This document shows positions 9,612 to 18,319 of a stretch of 64,000 nt of DNA, in pieces. The translations under genes and the position numbers were made by a program. The notes beneath the pieces were generated by a model. That model saw nothing but the letters and a program-made list of their open reading frames with translations. It was not told where the DNA came from and ran no database searches. The stretch covers positions 1-64,000 of the forward strand of contig CANMFQ010000017.1 of NCBI GenBank assembly GCA_947497145.1. The letters are read 5' to 3'. The DNA comes from an uncultured Flavobacteriaceae bacterium (GTDB taxonomy: Bacteria; Bacteroidota; Bacteroidia; Flavobacteriales; Flavobacteriaceae). The first letter of the stretch is position 1. Every line of letters starts with the position of its first letter.

Positions 9612-9720
9612 ATCAGTGTCGCTATCATTGATAGCGATTGTGATACAACAATTTTTTTGGTTGGTTATTTAGTTGAAAACCGTCTTGAAATTTTCAGGCT
9701 CAAGGCGGTTTATCTTTTTT
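9612..9720 (+). ncRNA. Hairpin / 17-nt block / terminator element, copy 1
   Basis: Just after the lipoprotein stop codon lies a hairpin with a perfect 8-bp stem (9619-9626 / 9630-9637). It is extended by ATCA/TGAT across a small internal loop. The block TTTGGTTGGTTATTTAG (9656-9672) follows, then a terminator hairpin with U-tract. The same order and the identical 17-nt block recur at 39011-39112. This could be a small RNA, a processed 3' UTR or a structured terminator class. I see no good promoter immediately upstream, so a 3'-UTR origin is more likely for this copy. Confidence 0.4.
9677..9720 (+). terminator. Rho-independent terminator
   Basis: A 12-bp stem (9677-9688 / 9700-9711, one G-U pair) with an 11-base loop is followed by a T-rich run to 9720. 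It ends transcription from the lipoprotein gene and/or the element upstream. The AraC gene converges from the other side. Confidence 0.75.
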
Positions 9721-9774
9721 AGGAGATACCACTATCGGTTTAAGGCAGTAATAGTAAAATATGCCCTTCCTATT

Positions 9775-10626
9775 TCATCTCCGTTGCAAATGTCTTTTTC
9801 TAAAAGCGGATGGGTTTTCATCGGTTATTTTTTTAAAAGTGCGATTAAAGTAAGACAGACTTTCAAAGCCACATTCATAACAGGTTTCACCAATATTTTT
9901 GCCAGTGAGTAGCAAGCGCTTTGATTGACTAATACGATATTGGTTTAAAAAATTGACAAAAGTACTTCCTGTAGCCTTTTTAAAATAACGACAAAAGGCA
10001 GGTTTGGTTAAGTTGCATAAGGCAGCTACTTCTTCTACGGTAATTTTTTCTTGATAGCGCTCATCAACCAAGGCATATATTTGTCTAATACGTTCTTGTT
10101 CTTTTTTGCTATATCGATTTAAATAGGGCTTTTTGTGCAGTAACTCAAACTCGGTGCTTTCTGCCAGTTTTTTAAGAATGGTCATGGTTTGCATGAAGAA
10201 CTCAAATGAGGAGAGTAGGTGTAATTCTTTTAATAAGGCACCCACGATCTTTTTTGTGTTTCCAGAAAATGCTAGTCCGTATTTTGAAAGTTCTATTAAA
10301 CGTTCTATACTCTGCAATTCGGGCATTTGGGCTAAAAAGCGCTCTTTAAAAAAGGGTTTTATATGCAACACTTCTTTGCGGTAGGGAGTGCTTACTTGGT
10401 AATCAAAATTCAAATGCGGAATATTAGAGCCAATCAGTACCAAGTCGCTATCGGTAAACTGCGAGATATGATTTCCTACATGTCTAGTGGCACTAGCACC
10501 TTCAATGTACACAAGTTCAAATTCAGGATGAAAATGCCAATAGAAAAGATGGTTTAGTTTGGGGTCGTGTAAAAGCCGAAACGGACTTTTTGACCTAGGA
10601 TTAATGGTTTCTAATTGAATTTTCAT
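9775..10626 (-). CDS. AraC family transcriptional regulator
   Basis: This is a one-component regulator of 283 residues. The N-terminal about 170 residues form a cupin-like sensor (HLFYWHFHPEFELVYIEGA, then DLVLIGSNIPHLNF). The C-terminal about 100 residues are a double helix-turn-helix AraC DNA-binding domain (ITVEEVAALCNLTKPAFCRYFKKATGSTF ending with GFESLSYFNRTFKK). The gene is divergent from the PhyH-type dioxygenase at 10800, with a 173-base spacer between them, the usual layout for a regulator controlling its neighbour. The ligand is unknown. An 18-nt motif in that spacer recurs upstream of the SulP gene. Confidence 0.9.
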   Translation of the reverse strand: MKIQLETINPRSKSPFRLLHDPKLNHLFYWHFHPEFELVYIEGASATRHVGNHISQFTDSDLVLIGSNIPHLNFDYQVSTPYRKEVLHIKPFFKERFLAQMPELQSIERLIELSKYGLAFSGNTKKIVGALLKELHLLSSFEFFMQTMTILKKLAESTEFELLHKKPYLNRYSKKEQERIRQIYALVDERYQEKITVEEVAALCNLTKPAFCRYFKKATGSTFVNFLNQYRISQSKRLLLTGKNIGETCYECGFESLSYFNRTFKKITDENPSAFRKRHLQRR

Positions 10627-10682
10627 AGCTACAATGAAACAAAATTATCTCATATTTAATATAAAATGCTTTAAAATATCAA

Positions 10683-10700
10683 TATTGTTCAAATATAGGA
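10683..10700 (+). promoter_or_regulatory. 18-nt motif shared with the sulP upstream region
   Basis: The 18 bases at 10683-10700 match 12584-12601 at 17 of 18 positions. This copy lies between the divergent AraC and PhyH genes, about 100 bases before the PhyH start. It could be an operator, perhaps for the neighbouring AraC protein; that is inference. Confidence 0.35.
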
Positions 10701-10799
10701 TAATATTACGGTAGAGCATAGCTGCTGTTAGCATTAGTTTTATACCCCTGTTACTTTGCAATTCGAGAATTTTAAAGTAGCAAGAATATATAATCATCA

Positions 10800-11795
10800 A
10801 TGAGGTGTACAATTAAATCAATCGATATGAAGAACAAGAAACTAGTAATGGCAAACAAGGCACATAAAGACATCCCAGGTAATCCATCAACGGCTACCAG
10901 CAGTAAATTAAAATTAAACGACCGTTCTAATGGTACCCCGTTACGGGTTTTAAGTGAAAATGATTGGCAGTTTTGGTTGCATAACGGTTATATCGTGATT
11001 AAAAATGCTATTTCTAAAGAGCAGGCTGCAGAGACTGCCAGTTTTATCTGGGAGTTTGATGAAAAAGACCCCAATAATTCAACAACATGGTATGCCCCAC
11101 CACGGGCAGCAATGAAAATGAAAGAATTGGAAGGTACAGGAATGGTAGAAGTGTACAATCATCAGTATCTATGGAATAACCGTCAAATGCAACGCGTGTA
11201 TGATGCTTTTGTAGATGTCTGGGGAACAGAAGAGTTATGGGTCACTATTGATCGTGTTAATTTAAATTTTCCACTCCCTCCTGGCGTTGATAAAAAGGGG
11301 TTTATTCATTGGGATTATGACCCAGAAACACGCCCACAGAATGTGCAAGGTGTTTTGGCGCTGGCAGATCAGACTGATGAAAATATGGGTGGCTTTCAAT
11401 GTATACCCTGGTTGTACCGTAATTATGATACATGGAAACTAACGCAACCTGAGAATCGAGACCGTTTTCAGCCAGATATTACAGGTTTGGAAGATAAAAT
11501 TGTGAAAGTGAAAATGGAAGCAGGTGATTTGTTAATTTTTAATAGTACAGAACCGCATGGTATTCGCCCAAACAAATCAAAAGATAAGGTGCGTATTGCC
11601 CAATATATTTCTATGATGCCGGCAGAAGAAGATAATGAAGCATTACGTGATTGGCGTATAAACTCATGGAAAAATAGAATAGCACCCGAAGGATATGCGT
11701 TTCCTGGTGACCCCAGAAATTGTGAACAAACCAAGTATGAAACCGCTAAATTATCACCACTTGGTGAAAAATTATTGGGATTGAAGGATTGGTAG
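10800..11795 (+). CDS. Phytanoyl-CoA dioxygenase (PhyH) family protein
   Basis: This is a predicted Fe(II)/2-oxoglutarate-dependent oxygenase of 331 residues. The facial triad is visible as H170-W-D172 (FIHWDYDPE) and H253 (NSTEPHGIRPNKS), with an Arg a little downstream (R265) suited to binding 2-oxoglutarate. The double-stranded beta-helix core would span about residues 60-270. PhyH members hydroxylate very diverse small molecules, so the substrate is unknown. Starts at 10800, 10827 and 10848 are all ATG; the first is retained, although the N-terminal 45 residues are not conserved-looking. No signal peptide, so it is cytosolic. The divergent AraC gene is its likely regulator. Confidence 0.88.
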   Translation: MRCTIKSIDMKNKKLVMANKAHKDIPGNPSTATSSKLKLNDRSNGTPLRVLSENDWQFWLHNGYIVIKNAISKEQAAETASFIWEFDEKDPNNSTTWYAPPRAAMKMKELEGTGMVEVYNHQYLWNNRQMQRVYDAFVDVWGTEELWVTIDRVNLNFPLPPGVDKKGFIHWDYDPETRPQNVQGVLALADQTDENMGGFQCIPWLYRNYDTWKLTQPENRDRFQPDITGLEDKIVKVKMEAGDLLIFNSTEPHGIRPNKSKDKVRIAQYISMMPAEEDNEALRDWRINSWKNRIAPEGYAFPGDPRNCEQTKYETAKLSPLGEKLLGLKDW

Positions 11796-12081
11796 GGCTT
11801 TAAGTCGGTTTTATGGATTTTAATTTAGGTTATGATTTTTTCTAACAATACAGGTTAACTATGAAATGGAGTTTATAATAGATGTTGAAATATTAATAAA
11901 TATTTTGCCATTTACAATATATAATATTTATTTTTCACTTAGTAAATCAGATATGTCAATAGTTAGTGTAGGCTTCCCCTTTTTTGATTAAATTTGCTTT
12001 GAGTGATAAGACTATTAATGAAATATAGCATTGTAGTCTTACTATTATAGGTATTACTATCGATAAGAACAAGGGAGGAAA

Positions 12082-12450
12082 ATGCAAAACCAAACTACAA
12101 CCAAAATAGATGAAAGTGTTTCAGCATTGCTCACAAATGAACGCTATAGGCTTGGTTATTCTCAAGTAAAATATCGACTGGAAGAACTTAACAATAAGGG
12201 GTTGATTGACGCTCAACAATTTGAAAAAATACGGGACGAAGATATTTTACTCAAAGTTAAGTACAAAACCTACAAAAAATGTCTGCGCAATATGATTATC
12301 GGACTGCTATTGATAGGAATTTCCTTGGTAAGCGCTTTACCTCTTTTGAGGATACTCATAATACCAGCAATAATTCTTTTGTGGACTTCTTTTTTCGGAA
12401 TTTTATCAAATAGGCTGTCTAAGGCACAAATGGAGTATATGAAAAACTGA
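12082..12450 (+). CDS. Small two-helix membrane protein, unknown
   Basis: This 122-residue protein has a hydrophilic N-terminal half (residues 1-70, helical and charged). Two adjacent hydrophobic segments follow (about 75-92 and 95-112), then a short charged tail. No catalytic motif is seen. An AGGGAGGAAA purine stretch precedes the ATG at 12082, unusually SD-like for this genome. It lies alone between the PhyH gene and sulP. It could be a small membrane anchor or regulatory partner; there is no basis for a function. Confidence 0.6.
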   Translation: MQNQTTTKIDESVSALLTNERYRLGYSQVKYRLEELNNKGLIDAQQFEKIRDEDILLKVKYKTYKKCLRNMIIGLLLIGISLVSALPLLRILIIPAIILLWTSFFGILSNRLSKAQMEYMKN

Positions 12451-12583
12451 AATGTGGTAGAAAGGGAGCAAATTTACTTTTTTGAGTAACTCTTACTAGA
12501 CACGATATAGGTTTTTGTAAGCTTAAACTTTTTTGGGTGATGCAAAAGGAACAGCTAAAAAACTACGTAAATTTTTAGTACAG

Positions 12584-12601
12584 TATTGTTCCAATATAGG
12601 A
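12584..12601 (+). promoter_or_regulatory. 18-nt motif shared with the AraC/PhyH spacer
   Basis: This stretch is identical at 17 of 18 bases to 10683-10700. It lies 68 bases before the sulP start and 40 bases before the TATTTTTG -7 box, a plausible position for an activator site. TATTG and CAATA within it form a short inverted repeat. Confidence 0.35.
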
Positions 12602-12641
12602 ATATGCAGGCAGAGATTCAGGTGATACAGATAATAAGCCG

Positions 12642-12649
12642 TATTTTTG
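12642..12649 (+). promoter_or_regulatory. Putative -7 promoter box for sulP
   Basis: TATTTTTG matches the Bacteroidota -7 consensus TAnnTTTG and lies 19 bases ahead of the sulP ATG. No clear -33 TTG is seen at normal spacing, so an activator may be needed. Confidence 0.5.
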
Positions 12650-12668
12650 CGCCCTTAAAATAGTTGGC

Positions 12669-14294
12669 ATGAAGAAGTATTTAAATCTTTTCGATTTTAA
12701 ACAAAAAGTAGATTATAAAACAGAGATTCTTTCGGGCTTAACAGTAGCATTGGCGTTAGTGCCAGAGGCAATTGCTTTTGCTTTAATTCCTGGGTTTTCG
12801 CCTTTAACAGGTTTATATGCTGCCTTTGTTTTGGCGTTAATCACTTCTATTTTTGGTGGTCGTCCGGGGATGATTTCTGGGGCAACTGGTGCTGTAGCCG
12901 TAATTTTTATCGGTCTTATTTTAGAACTAAAACGAAATTTCCCAGAAATAGAACCAGAAACCATTCTAAACTATGTTTTTGCTACGGTGATTATTGCTGG
13001 AGTTTTACAAATAGGTGCAGGGCTATTGCGTTTGGGTAAATTTATTCGTTTGGTGCCACACCCTGTAATGTTTGGTTTTGTCAATGGGTTGGCAATTATC
13101 ATTTTTATGGCGCAGTTTCCTAACTTTTATCAAAAAGGAACTGATGAGCTGCTGACCGGTACTTCGTTGTACATGATGCTAGGCTTAACCTTATTAACTA
13201 TGCTTATTATTTGGGGGCTTCCTAAATTAACAAAGGCAGTGCCTTCGTCTTTGGTAGCCATTGTAATTGTATCGGCAATTGTTATCGGTTTTGGAATTGA
13301 TACCTTAACTGTAGCAGATACTATGAAAGCGGGAGAATCAATTAAAGGCGGATTTCCACCATTGTCTATTCCGCAAATACCATTGACGTTTGAAACGTTT
13401 AAAATCATTTTTCCTTACGCCGCCATTGTAGCTGGTGTGGGTTTAATAGAGAGCTTGTTAACCCTTAATATCATTGATGAAATCACCGAAACACGCGGTA
13501 GTGGAAACAAGGAATGTGTAGCACAAGGAACTGCAAATATTTTATCAGGATTCTTATCAGGTATGGGTGGCTGTGCTATGATAGGACAGAGTTTAATAAA
13601 TACGTCGTCTGGTGCTAGAGCGCGTTTATCTGGTATTACTGCGGCAGTAATGTTGTTGGTTTTTATTATGTTTGGTTCTAGCTTAATAGAGCGTTTGCCA
13701 ATGGCTGCTTTGGTAGGTTTAATGTTTATGGTGGCCATAGGAACTTTTGAGTGGGCAAGTTTTAAGACCTTTAGAAAAATGCCCAATTCAGATGTTATCG
13801 TTATGGTTTTGGTAACCCTTATTACGGCCATTACGCATAACTTAGCTATTGCCGTTTTATTGGGGGTTGTTATTTCTGCCTTGGCATATTCTTGGGAAAA
13901 CGCAAAACGTATACGGGCTCGAAAATATATTGATGATAATGGGGTAAAACACTATGAAATTTTTGGTCCCCTTTTCTTTGGGTCTTCTACGGCTTTTTCA
14001 GAAAAATTTGATGTTCAAAATGACCCAAATGAGGTGATTATTGATTTTAAAGAAAGCCGTGTAGCTGATATGTCAGGTATTGAAGCATTAAATAGACTAA
14101 CTGAGCGCTATAATAAAGCAGGAAAGAAAATTCACTTAAAGCATTTAAGTAAAGATTGTATTCGCTTACTAGAGAATGCTGATGATATTATTGATGTTAA
14201 TGTGTATGAAGACCCTACCTATAAAGTGGTGGTTGATAAACCTAAAAAGGAAGATGTTGATGGAAAAGACTCGTTTAATGTCTGGGGCTTATAA
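12669..14294 (+). CDS. SulP family anion permease with STAS domain
   Basis: This is a 541-residue inner-membrane transporter of the SLC26/SulP family. These carry sulfate, bicarbonate or other anions, mostly with proton or sodium coupling. The N-terminal signature AFALIPGFSPLTGLYAAF and GRPGMISGATGAVAVI are typical. About 10-14 membrane segments follow, with GMGGCAMIGQSLINTSSGARARLSG in the middle. A C-terminal STAS domain (about 425-520; DFKESRVADMSGIEALNRL) completes it. In the absence of sulfate-assimilation or carbonic-anhydrase neighbours the substrate cannot be decided. It ends in a strong bidirectional terminator. Confidence 0.92.
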   Translation: MKKYLNLFDFKQKVDYKTEILSGLTVALALVPEAIAFALIPGFSPLTGLYAAFVLALITSIFGGRPGMISGATGAVAVIFIGLILELKRNFPEIEPETILNYVFATVIIAGVLQIGAGLLRLGKFIRLVPHPVMFGFVNGLAIIIFMAQFPNFYQKGTDELLTGTSLYMMLGLTLLTMLIIWGLPKLTKAVPSSLVAIVIVSAIVIGFGIDTLTVADTMKAGESIKGGFPPLSIPQIPLTFETFKIIFPYAAIVAGVGLIESLLTLNIIDEITETRGSGNKECVAQGTANILSGFLSGMGGCAMIGQSLINTSSGARARLSGITAAVMLLVFIMFGSSLIERLPMAALVGLMFMVAIGTFEWASFKTFRKMPNSDVIVMVLVTLITAITHNLAIAVLLGVVISALAYSWENAKRIRARKYIDDNGVKHYEIFGPLFFGSSTAFSEKFDVQNDPNEVIIDFKESRVADMSGIEALNRLTERYNKAGKKIHLKHLSKDCIRLLENADDIIDVNVYEDPTYKVVVDKPKKEDVDGKDSFNVWGL

Positions 14295-14326
14295 ACGCAC
14301 TAGTTTTTAGACATCAATAGGAAAAA

Positions 14327-14367
14327 AAATCCTGTTCTTCAGAAATCAATGCTGAAGAACAGGATTT
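14327..14367. terminator. Bidirectional terminator between sulP and the cytochrome c gene
   Basis: A perfect 16-bp stem (14327-14342 / 14352-14367) with a 9-base loop lies between the convergent genes. The A-run at 14322-14329 gives a U-tract on the minus-strand transcript; the T content on the plus side is weaker. Confidence 0.8.
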
Positions 14368-14389
14368 ATAAATTGTAGTGTAATCTCAA

Positions 14390-14869
14390 TTAAAGCGTTC
14401 GTAAATATTCTGCTACTGCTCTTGTATCTTCATCAGATAAATTCTGATTTAACATGATGGCATTGTTATATTCTTTCATCAACGCTTTAGCAATAGGGTC
14501 TTCTTTTAACATTTTGTCAGGGTTACTAATCATGTTCATCACCCAGGCCGGACTTCTTCTGTCATAAACGCCTTTTAATGCTGGGCCAATCATACGTTGT
14601 TCTGCCATATGGCACGCTGTACAAATGGTGTTGAACTGTGCTTTTCCTGCCTCTGCTAGTTCTGTGTCTATTGCTTCAGGAAAAGTAATGTCTTTAAATG
14701 GACCAACGCCGTCATTGTCCATATCAACAACAACGCCTTCAGTAGCTTTTTCGGCTTTCTTTTCTGTTTTAGCGCGGTTCATTTCAAAACCACCTTTCTT
14801 TTCTTCTTTTTTTTCACCGCAGCTAGATAACAATGCTCCGATGGCTAATATGCTTAGGATTTTTTTCAT
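14390..14869 (-). CDS. c-type cytochrome lipoprotein
   Basis: This is a 159-residue periplasmic lipoprotein with one heme c. The signal peptide KKILSILAIGALL ends in the lipobox LSSC, and a charged Lys/Glu linker follows. A class I cytochrome c fold occupies about residues 70-159, with CTACH as the heme motif and a distal Met likely within the NAIMLNQNLS segment near the C-terminus (MIGPALKG also contains a Met). I used the ATG at 14869 because the frame upstream to 14899 adds a non-signal sequence. It probably shuttles electrons in the periplasm. It lies 10 bases downstream of the YheT-like gene on the minus strand, but the two may be independently transcribed. Confidence 0.88.
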   Translation of the reverse strand: MKKILSILAIGALLSSCGEKKEEKKGGFEMNRAKTEKKAEKATEGVVVDMDNDGVGPFKDITFPEAIDTELAEAGKAQFNTICTACHMAEQRMIGPALKGVYDRRSPAWVMNMISNPDKMLKEDPIAKALMKEYNNAIMLNQNLSDEDTRAVAEYLRTL

Positions 14870-14908
14870 GAGTTTGTATTTTGGCACTAATATAAGCAAT
14901 AGGTGAAA

Positions 14909-15871
14909 TTAATGAAGCTCCTTCAAGAAATTTATCACTCTTTTTTCACTATACGTTATATTTCGTGCTCCAACGTACCCTACATGGCCCCCATATTTTG
15001 AAATTTCAAAGTAAAAATTAGGATTGTTTTCTGCTTCTAAATAGGGGTAGCATTCTTCCCCTAAAAAAGAATCATTTTGAGCATTTAATAATAAGGTGGG
15101 TATTTTAATATGCGGTAAAAATTGACGGCAACTACATTGTGTGTAATAATCTATAGCATCTTTAAAGCCATGTGCACGGCTGGTGTAGATATCGTCAAAG
15201 TCTTTAAGTGTAACTACCTTTTTAATATCGTCATTAGATATTTTATCAGGATATAATTTTTGCTTCTGTTTTAACTTCTCAACCAAATGTTTTTTAAATC
15301 GCATAGCATAAGCGGTATTTTTTAATTGTAACAGTTGCTTTAATGAGCTATGAAGGTCACAAGGTACAGATATTGCCAAGCCGGCTTTCACTTCTTTGGG
15401 TAGCTTGGCGTGTTCTCCCAAATATTTTAATGTCAAATTTCCACCGAGGCTGAAGCCTTTAATATAAATTTCGCTGTAGTTCTTGTGCGTCAAAATATGG
15501 TTAACTACGGCATGTAAATCTTCGGTTGCTCCTGAGTGATATGAACGAAACAAACGGTTAGTTTCACCACTGCAACCACGTAGATTAATGGCGCAAGCAT
15601 CATATCCATGCTTATTAAACTGCTTAGCACTTCCTTGAATGTAAGCACGTTGGGCATTACCTTCTAAGCCATGAATAATGATAGCCACTTTTTGAGTCGC
15701 TGCTTGAGCGAAACTCCAATCAAGGTCTAAAAAATCGGCATCGGGTAAATCTATTCGTTCCCTTTTTTGGGTAAAATCAGCTATTTTTCGCCATATTCCG
15801 GCATAAACGGTAGCAAAATGGCCATTTTTGAATACAAAAGACGGATTGTAGGACGATGTAATAACGGGCAT
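14909..15871 (-). CDS. Alpha/beta-hydrolase, YheT type
   Basis: This is a 320-residue soluble hydrolase. The YheT/UPF0017 pattern is visible: VAIIIHGLEGNAQRAYIQG as the oxyanion region, AINLRGCSGE, then the nucleophile elbow GFSLGGN. The catalytic Asp probably lies in LLNAQNDSFL and the catalytic His in YGGHVGYVG. Family members are esterases or lipases with poorly defined substrates. It starts at the ATG at 15871, 34 bases downstream of the nitronate monooxygenase-like gene, and continues into the cytochrome gene on the same strand. Confidence 0.88.
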   Translation of the reverse strand: MPVITSSYNPSFVFKNGHFATVYAGIWRKIADFTQKRERIDLPDADFLDLDWSFAQAATQKVAIIIHGLEGNAQRAYIQGSAKQFNKHGYDACAINLRGCSGETNRLFRSYHSGATEDLHAVVNHILTHKNYSEIYIKGFSLGGNLTLKYLGEHAKLPKEVKAGLAISVPCDLHSSLKQLLQLKNTAYAMRFKKHLVEKLKQKQKLYPDKISNDDIKKVVTLKDFDDIYTSRAHGFKDAIDYYTQCSCRQFLPHIKIPTLLLNAQNDSFLGEECYPYLEAENNPNFYFEISKYGGHVGYVGARNITYSEKRVINFLKELH

Positions 15872-15905
15872 TTAAAAGGCGTAAATGAACAATGTAGACT
15901 AAGAA

Positions 15906-16880
15906 TTACTTCGGATAAATTTCTAAAACCTTAGCTTGTTCTTCAATAGCAGTTTTAAACTCGGTTTTTAAGCTAGCAACCAATTCGCTTACAGGAAGCG
16001 TGTCTTCAATTAATGCAGACCCTTGCCCAGCCGACCAAATTGTTTTCCAAGCTTTAGCCTCGGTATCTAGTTCTTTGCCAAAATCTATCTTGGTATCTTT
16101 TTTTAAATCTTCTTCTGTTAAACCAGCAGCTTTAAGACTAGCGCCTAAGAAATTGGCGTGTACTCCTGAAATTGCTGCGGTGTATACAACATCACTAGCA
16201 CCTGCATCTATAATCATTTTGCGATATTCTTCAGGCGCTTTACTTTCTTCAGCATTAATAAATCGGGTACCCATATAGGCCAAATCAGCACCCATTTGTA
16301 AAGCCGATGCAATATCACGGCCAGTACTAATACATCCTGATAGGATTATGGTTTTGTTGAAAAACTTTTTCACTTCAGCAACTAAGGTCATAGGGTTTAT
16401 AGTACCCGCATGCCCACCAGCACCAGCAGCAACCAAAATAAGTCCGTCAACTCCGGCTTCAGCTGCTTTTTCGGCATGACGTTTTTTAATAATATCGTGA
16501 AATACTAATCCGCCGTAACTGTGAATAGCATCTACAACCATTGATACGGCTCCTAATGAAGTAATCACAAGGGGAACTTGGTGTTTAACACATAACTTAA
16601 TATCAGCTTCTAATCTTTTGTTCGTGGGATGTACAACTAAATTTACTCCAAAAGGGGCAGCTTTTTTACCCGTTTCTTCTTCAAATTTTGCTAGTTCGGT
16701 TTTAATTTCTATCAACCACGCTTCAAAACCCTCACTTGTACGTTGGTTCAATGCAGGAAATGTACCTACAATGCCATTTTTACAACATTCAATAACCAAT
16801 TTAGGTCCTGAGATTAAAAACATGGGTGCTACTATTGCCGGTAGCGAAAGGGCTTTTGAAAAAGAAGGTGTGATACTCAT
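15906..16880 (-). CDS. Nitronate monooxygenase / 2-nitropropane dioxygenase-like
   Basis: This is an FMN-dependent TIM-barrel enzyme of 324 residues. It shows the class motifs PAIVAPMFLISG at the N-terminus, GVNLVVHPTNKR, a phosphate-binding AGAGGHAG segment and ILSGCISTGRDIASALQMGADLAYMGTRF. These support the nitronate monooxygenase / enoyl-reductase-II-like superfamily; which alkyl nitronate or other substrate is used cannot be told. The ATG at 16880 gives the family-like start MSITPSFSKALSLP. The frame extends upstream to 16946, but that part looks non-coding. Confidence 0.87.
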   Translation of the reverse strand: MSITPSFSKALSLPAIVAPMFLISGPKLVIECCKNGIVGTFPALNQRTSEGFEAWLIEIKTELAKFEEETGKKAAPFGVNLVVHPTNKRLEADIKLCVKHQVPLVITSLGAVSMVVDAIHSYGGLVFHDIIKKRHAEKAAEAGVDGLILVAAGAGGHAGTINPMTLVAEVKKFFNKTIILSGCISTGRDIASALQMGADLAYMGTRFINAEESKAPEEYRKMIIDAGASDVVYTAAISGVHANFLGASLKAAGLTEEDLKKDTKIDFGKELDTEAKAWKTIWSAGQGSALIEDTLPVSELVASLKTEFKTAIEEQAKVLEIYPK

Positions 16881-17075
16881 AAAAATAGATTTTAAAACGG
16901 TAAAATAAAGTGCTATATTTTGTAACGTTATAGCACTGAGCTTCAAAACTACGGAATTTTAATTTATTATGCATGCATAATAAAAAAATCTTGTAAAGAG
17001 TGTATGCTGCTTTTTTGTGTACTCATATGGCCGCAAGGATATTTTTTATCAGAACTAATAACAAATAAATAGATG

Positions 17076-17972
17076 TTACGACTTGGGCGGAGTAACTTTT
17101 TTACTAGATAAATAAACACCCAAGAAAACCATGCAAGCGGCTACTATTTTAACTGTTGTAAGCTGGTCTTGCCCCGTTATTACGGCGTAGAGTATTCCTA
17201 AGAGTGGTTGTACATAAATAAATGCACTTACCGTAGAGGCTTTTAATTGGGTTAAGGCAAAAATATTAAAAAGATAGGTGCAGAAAGTAGTGCCAATAAC
17301 AACAAATGCTATGCGCCAAATGGCCTCAAAAGGAAGTTGTGCCCATTCAATTTCTACAAACTCGTGATAGCCAAACGGTAGGCATATGATAATACCTAAA
17401 GAAAAGAGCCATTTCATGAACGTAAATGGATGGTATTTTTCAATAAGGGTTTTGGCTACTATTAAATAAGAACCGTAAAGTATAGCGTTTAAAAGAATAT
17501 AAAAGTTACCCAAAGGAATATTTGGCGCATCTTGCCTTATTTCATTGGCAAATAAAATTAAGCCCAATGCTCCTGCTAGTCCAATTACAATACCTGTAAT
17601 CTTTTGCCAGTTGATTTTTTCTTTTATTAGTATGGTTGAAAGTATTAAAACCATAATAGGCGTAATCGTCAATAAAACCGCACTATTTATTGGAGTAGAA
17701 AGGGCGAGACCTTTAAAGAAAGCAAGCATATTTAGTCCCATGCCTAAAATGGCACAAACGAATATGCGCAAGTAGTCTTTTTTGTTTATTTGTTCTTTTG
17801 GACCAAAAAAAGAAACAATCCAGAATAGAAAAGCAGCTCCTATTACCCGCAATACTACCAGTCCAAATGGGTTTACATAAGTGGGCATTACCCCTTTTGC
17901 TATAGTATGGTTAAGGCCATATATGGTTGTTGCGCCAATGGCAGCGGCTATGGCAAGTGTGCGTTTATTCAC
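17076..17972 (-). CDS. EamA/DMT family permease
   Basis: This is a 298-residue inner-membrane protein of ten predicted helices with two EamA repeats (about 5-138 and 155-290). These are drug/metabolite transporter superfamily members, which often export metabolites or amino acids. The start is GTG at 17972; no ATG is available near the first helix. Its start overlaps the end of the ArsC-like gene by four bases (GTGA), so the two are translationally coupled. The substrate is unknown. Confidence 0.9.
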   Translation of the reverse strand: MNKRTLAIAAAIGATTIYGLNHTIAKGVMPTYVNPFGLVVLRVIGAAFLFWIVSFFGPKEQINKKDYLRIFVCAILGMGLNMLAFFKGLALSTPINSAVLLTITPIMVLILSTILIKEKINWQKITGIVIGLAGALGLILFANEIRQDAPNIPLGNFYILLNAILYGSYLIVAKTLIEKYHPFTFMKWLFSLGIIICLPFGYHEFVEIEWAQLPFEAIWRIAFVVIGTTFCTYLFNIFALTQLKASTVSAFIYVQPLLGILYAVITGQDQLTTVKIVAACMVFLGVYLSSKKVTPPKS

Positions 17973-18319
17973 GAATGAATTGTTGCTTTTGCAGCTTCAA
18001 CAACCTTTTTACTGTTACCAACAAAAATGGCATCTTTACATAAAATGACGGGTCGCTTTAAAAAGGTGTAATGTTCTAAAATAAGACTTTTATAATCGTC
18101 TTCTGTTAGCTGTTTTTCATGCCATCCCTGTTGACGAAATAAGCGTGCTCTTTTGCTAAATAGAGCTTCGTAGCTTCCTGCTAATGCCTTCATTTCTTCA
18201 AGCTGTGATTCAGTTATAGCAACGGTTTTTATGTCTTGAAAATCAAAGCCTTCTAATGGCTGTAGTTCTTTGATGATACGTTGACAAGTGTCGCAGGTAC
18301 TAAGGTGATATATTTTCAC
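17969..18319 (-). CDS. ArsC/Spx-like thioredoxin-fold protein
   Basis: This is a 116-residue protein with an N-terminal thioredoxin-like strand and the redox-type motif STCDTCQR (C9 and C12). Helices follow, then the segment FLKRPVILCKDAIFVGN, which matches the ArsC/YffB family (cis-Pro and Arg before the strand). Such proteins are arsenate reductases, Spx-type regulators or YffB-like proteins of unknown function. No arsenic-resistance neighbours are present, so an arsenic role is not supported. It overlaps the EamA permease gene by four bases and heads a two-gene unit. Confidence 0.82.
   Translation of the reverse strand: MKIYHLSTCDTCQRIIKELQPLEGFDFQDIKTVAITESQLEEMKALAGSYEALFSKRARLFRQQGWHEKQLTEDDYKSLILEHYTFLKRPVILCKDAIFVGNSKKVVEAAKATIHS

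Noticed and set aside
13130-13831. Two minus-strand frames of 92 and 138 codons across sulP
   Set aside because: Antisense frames kept open by codon bias of the transporter gene, with no independent signals.
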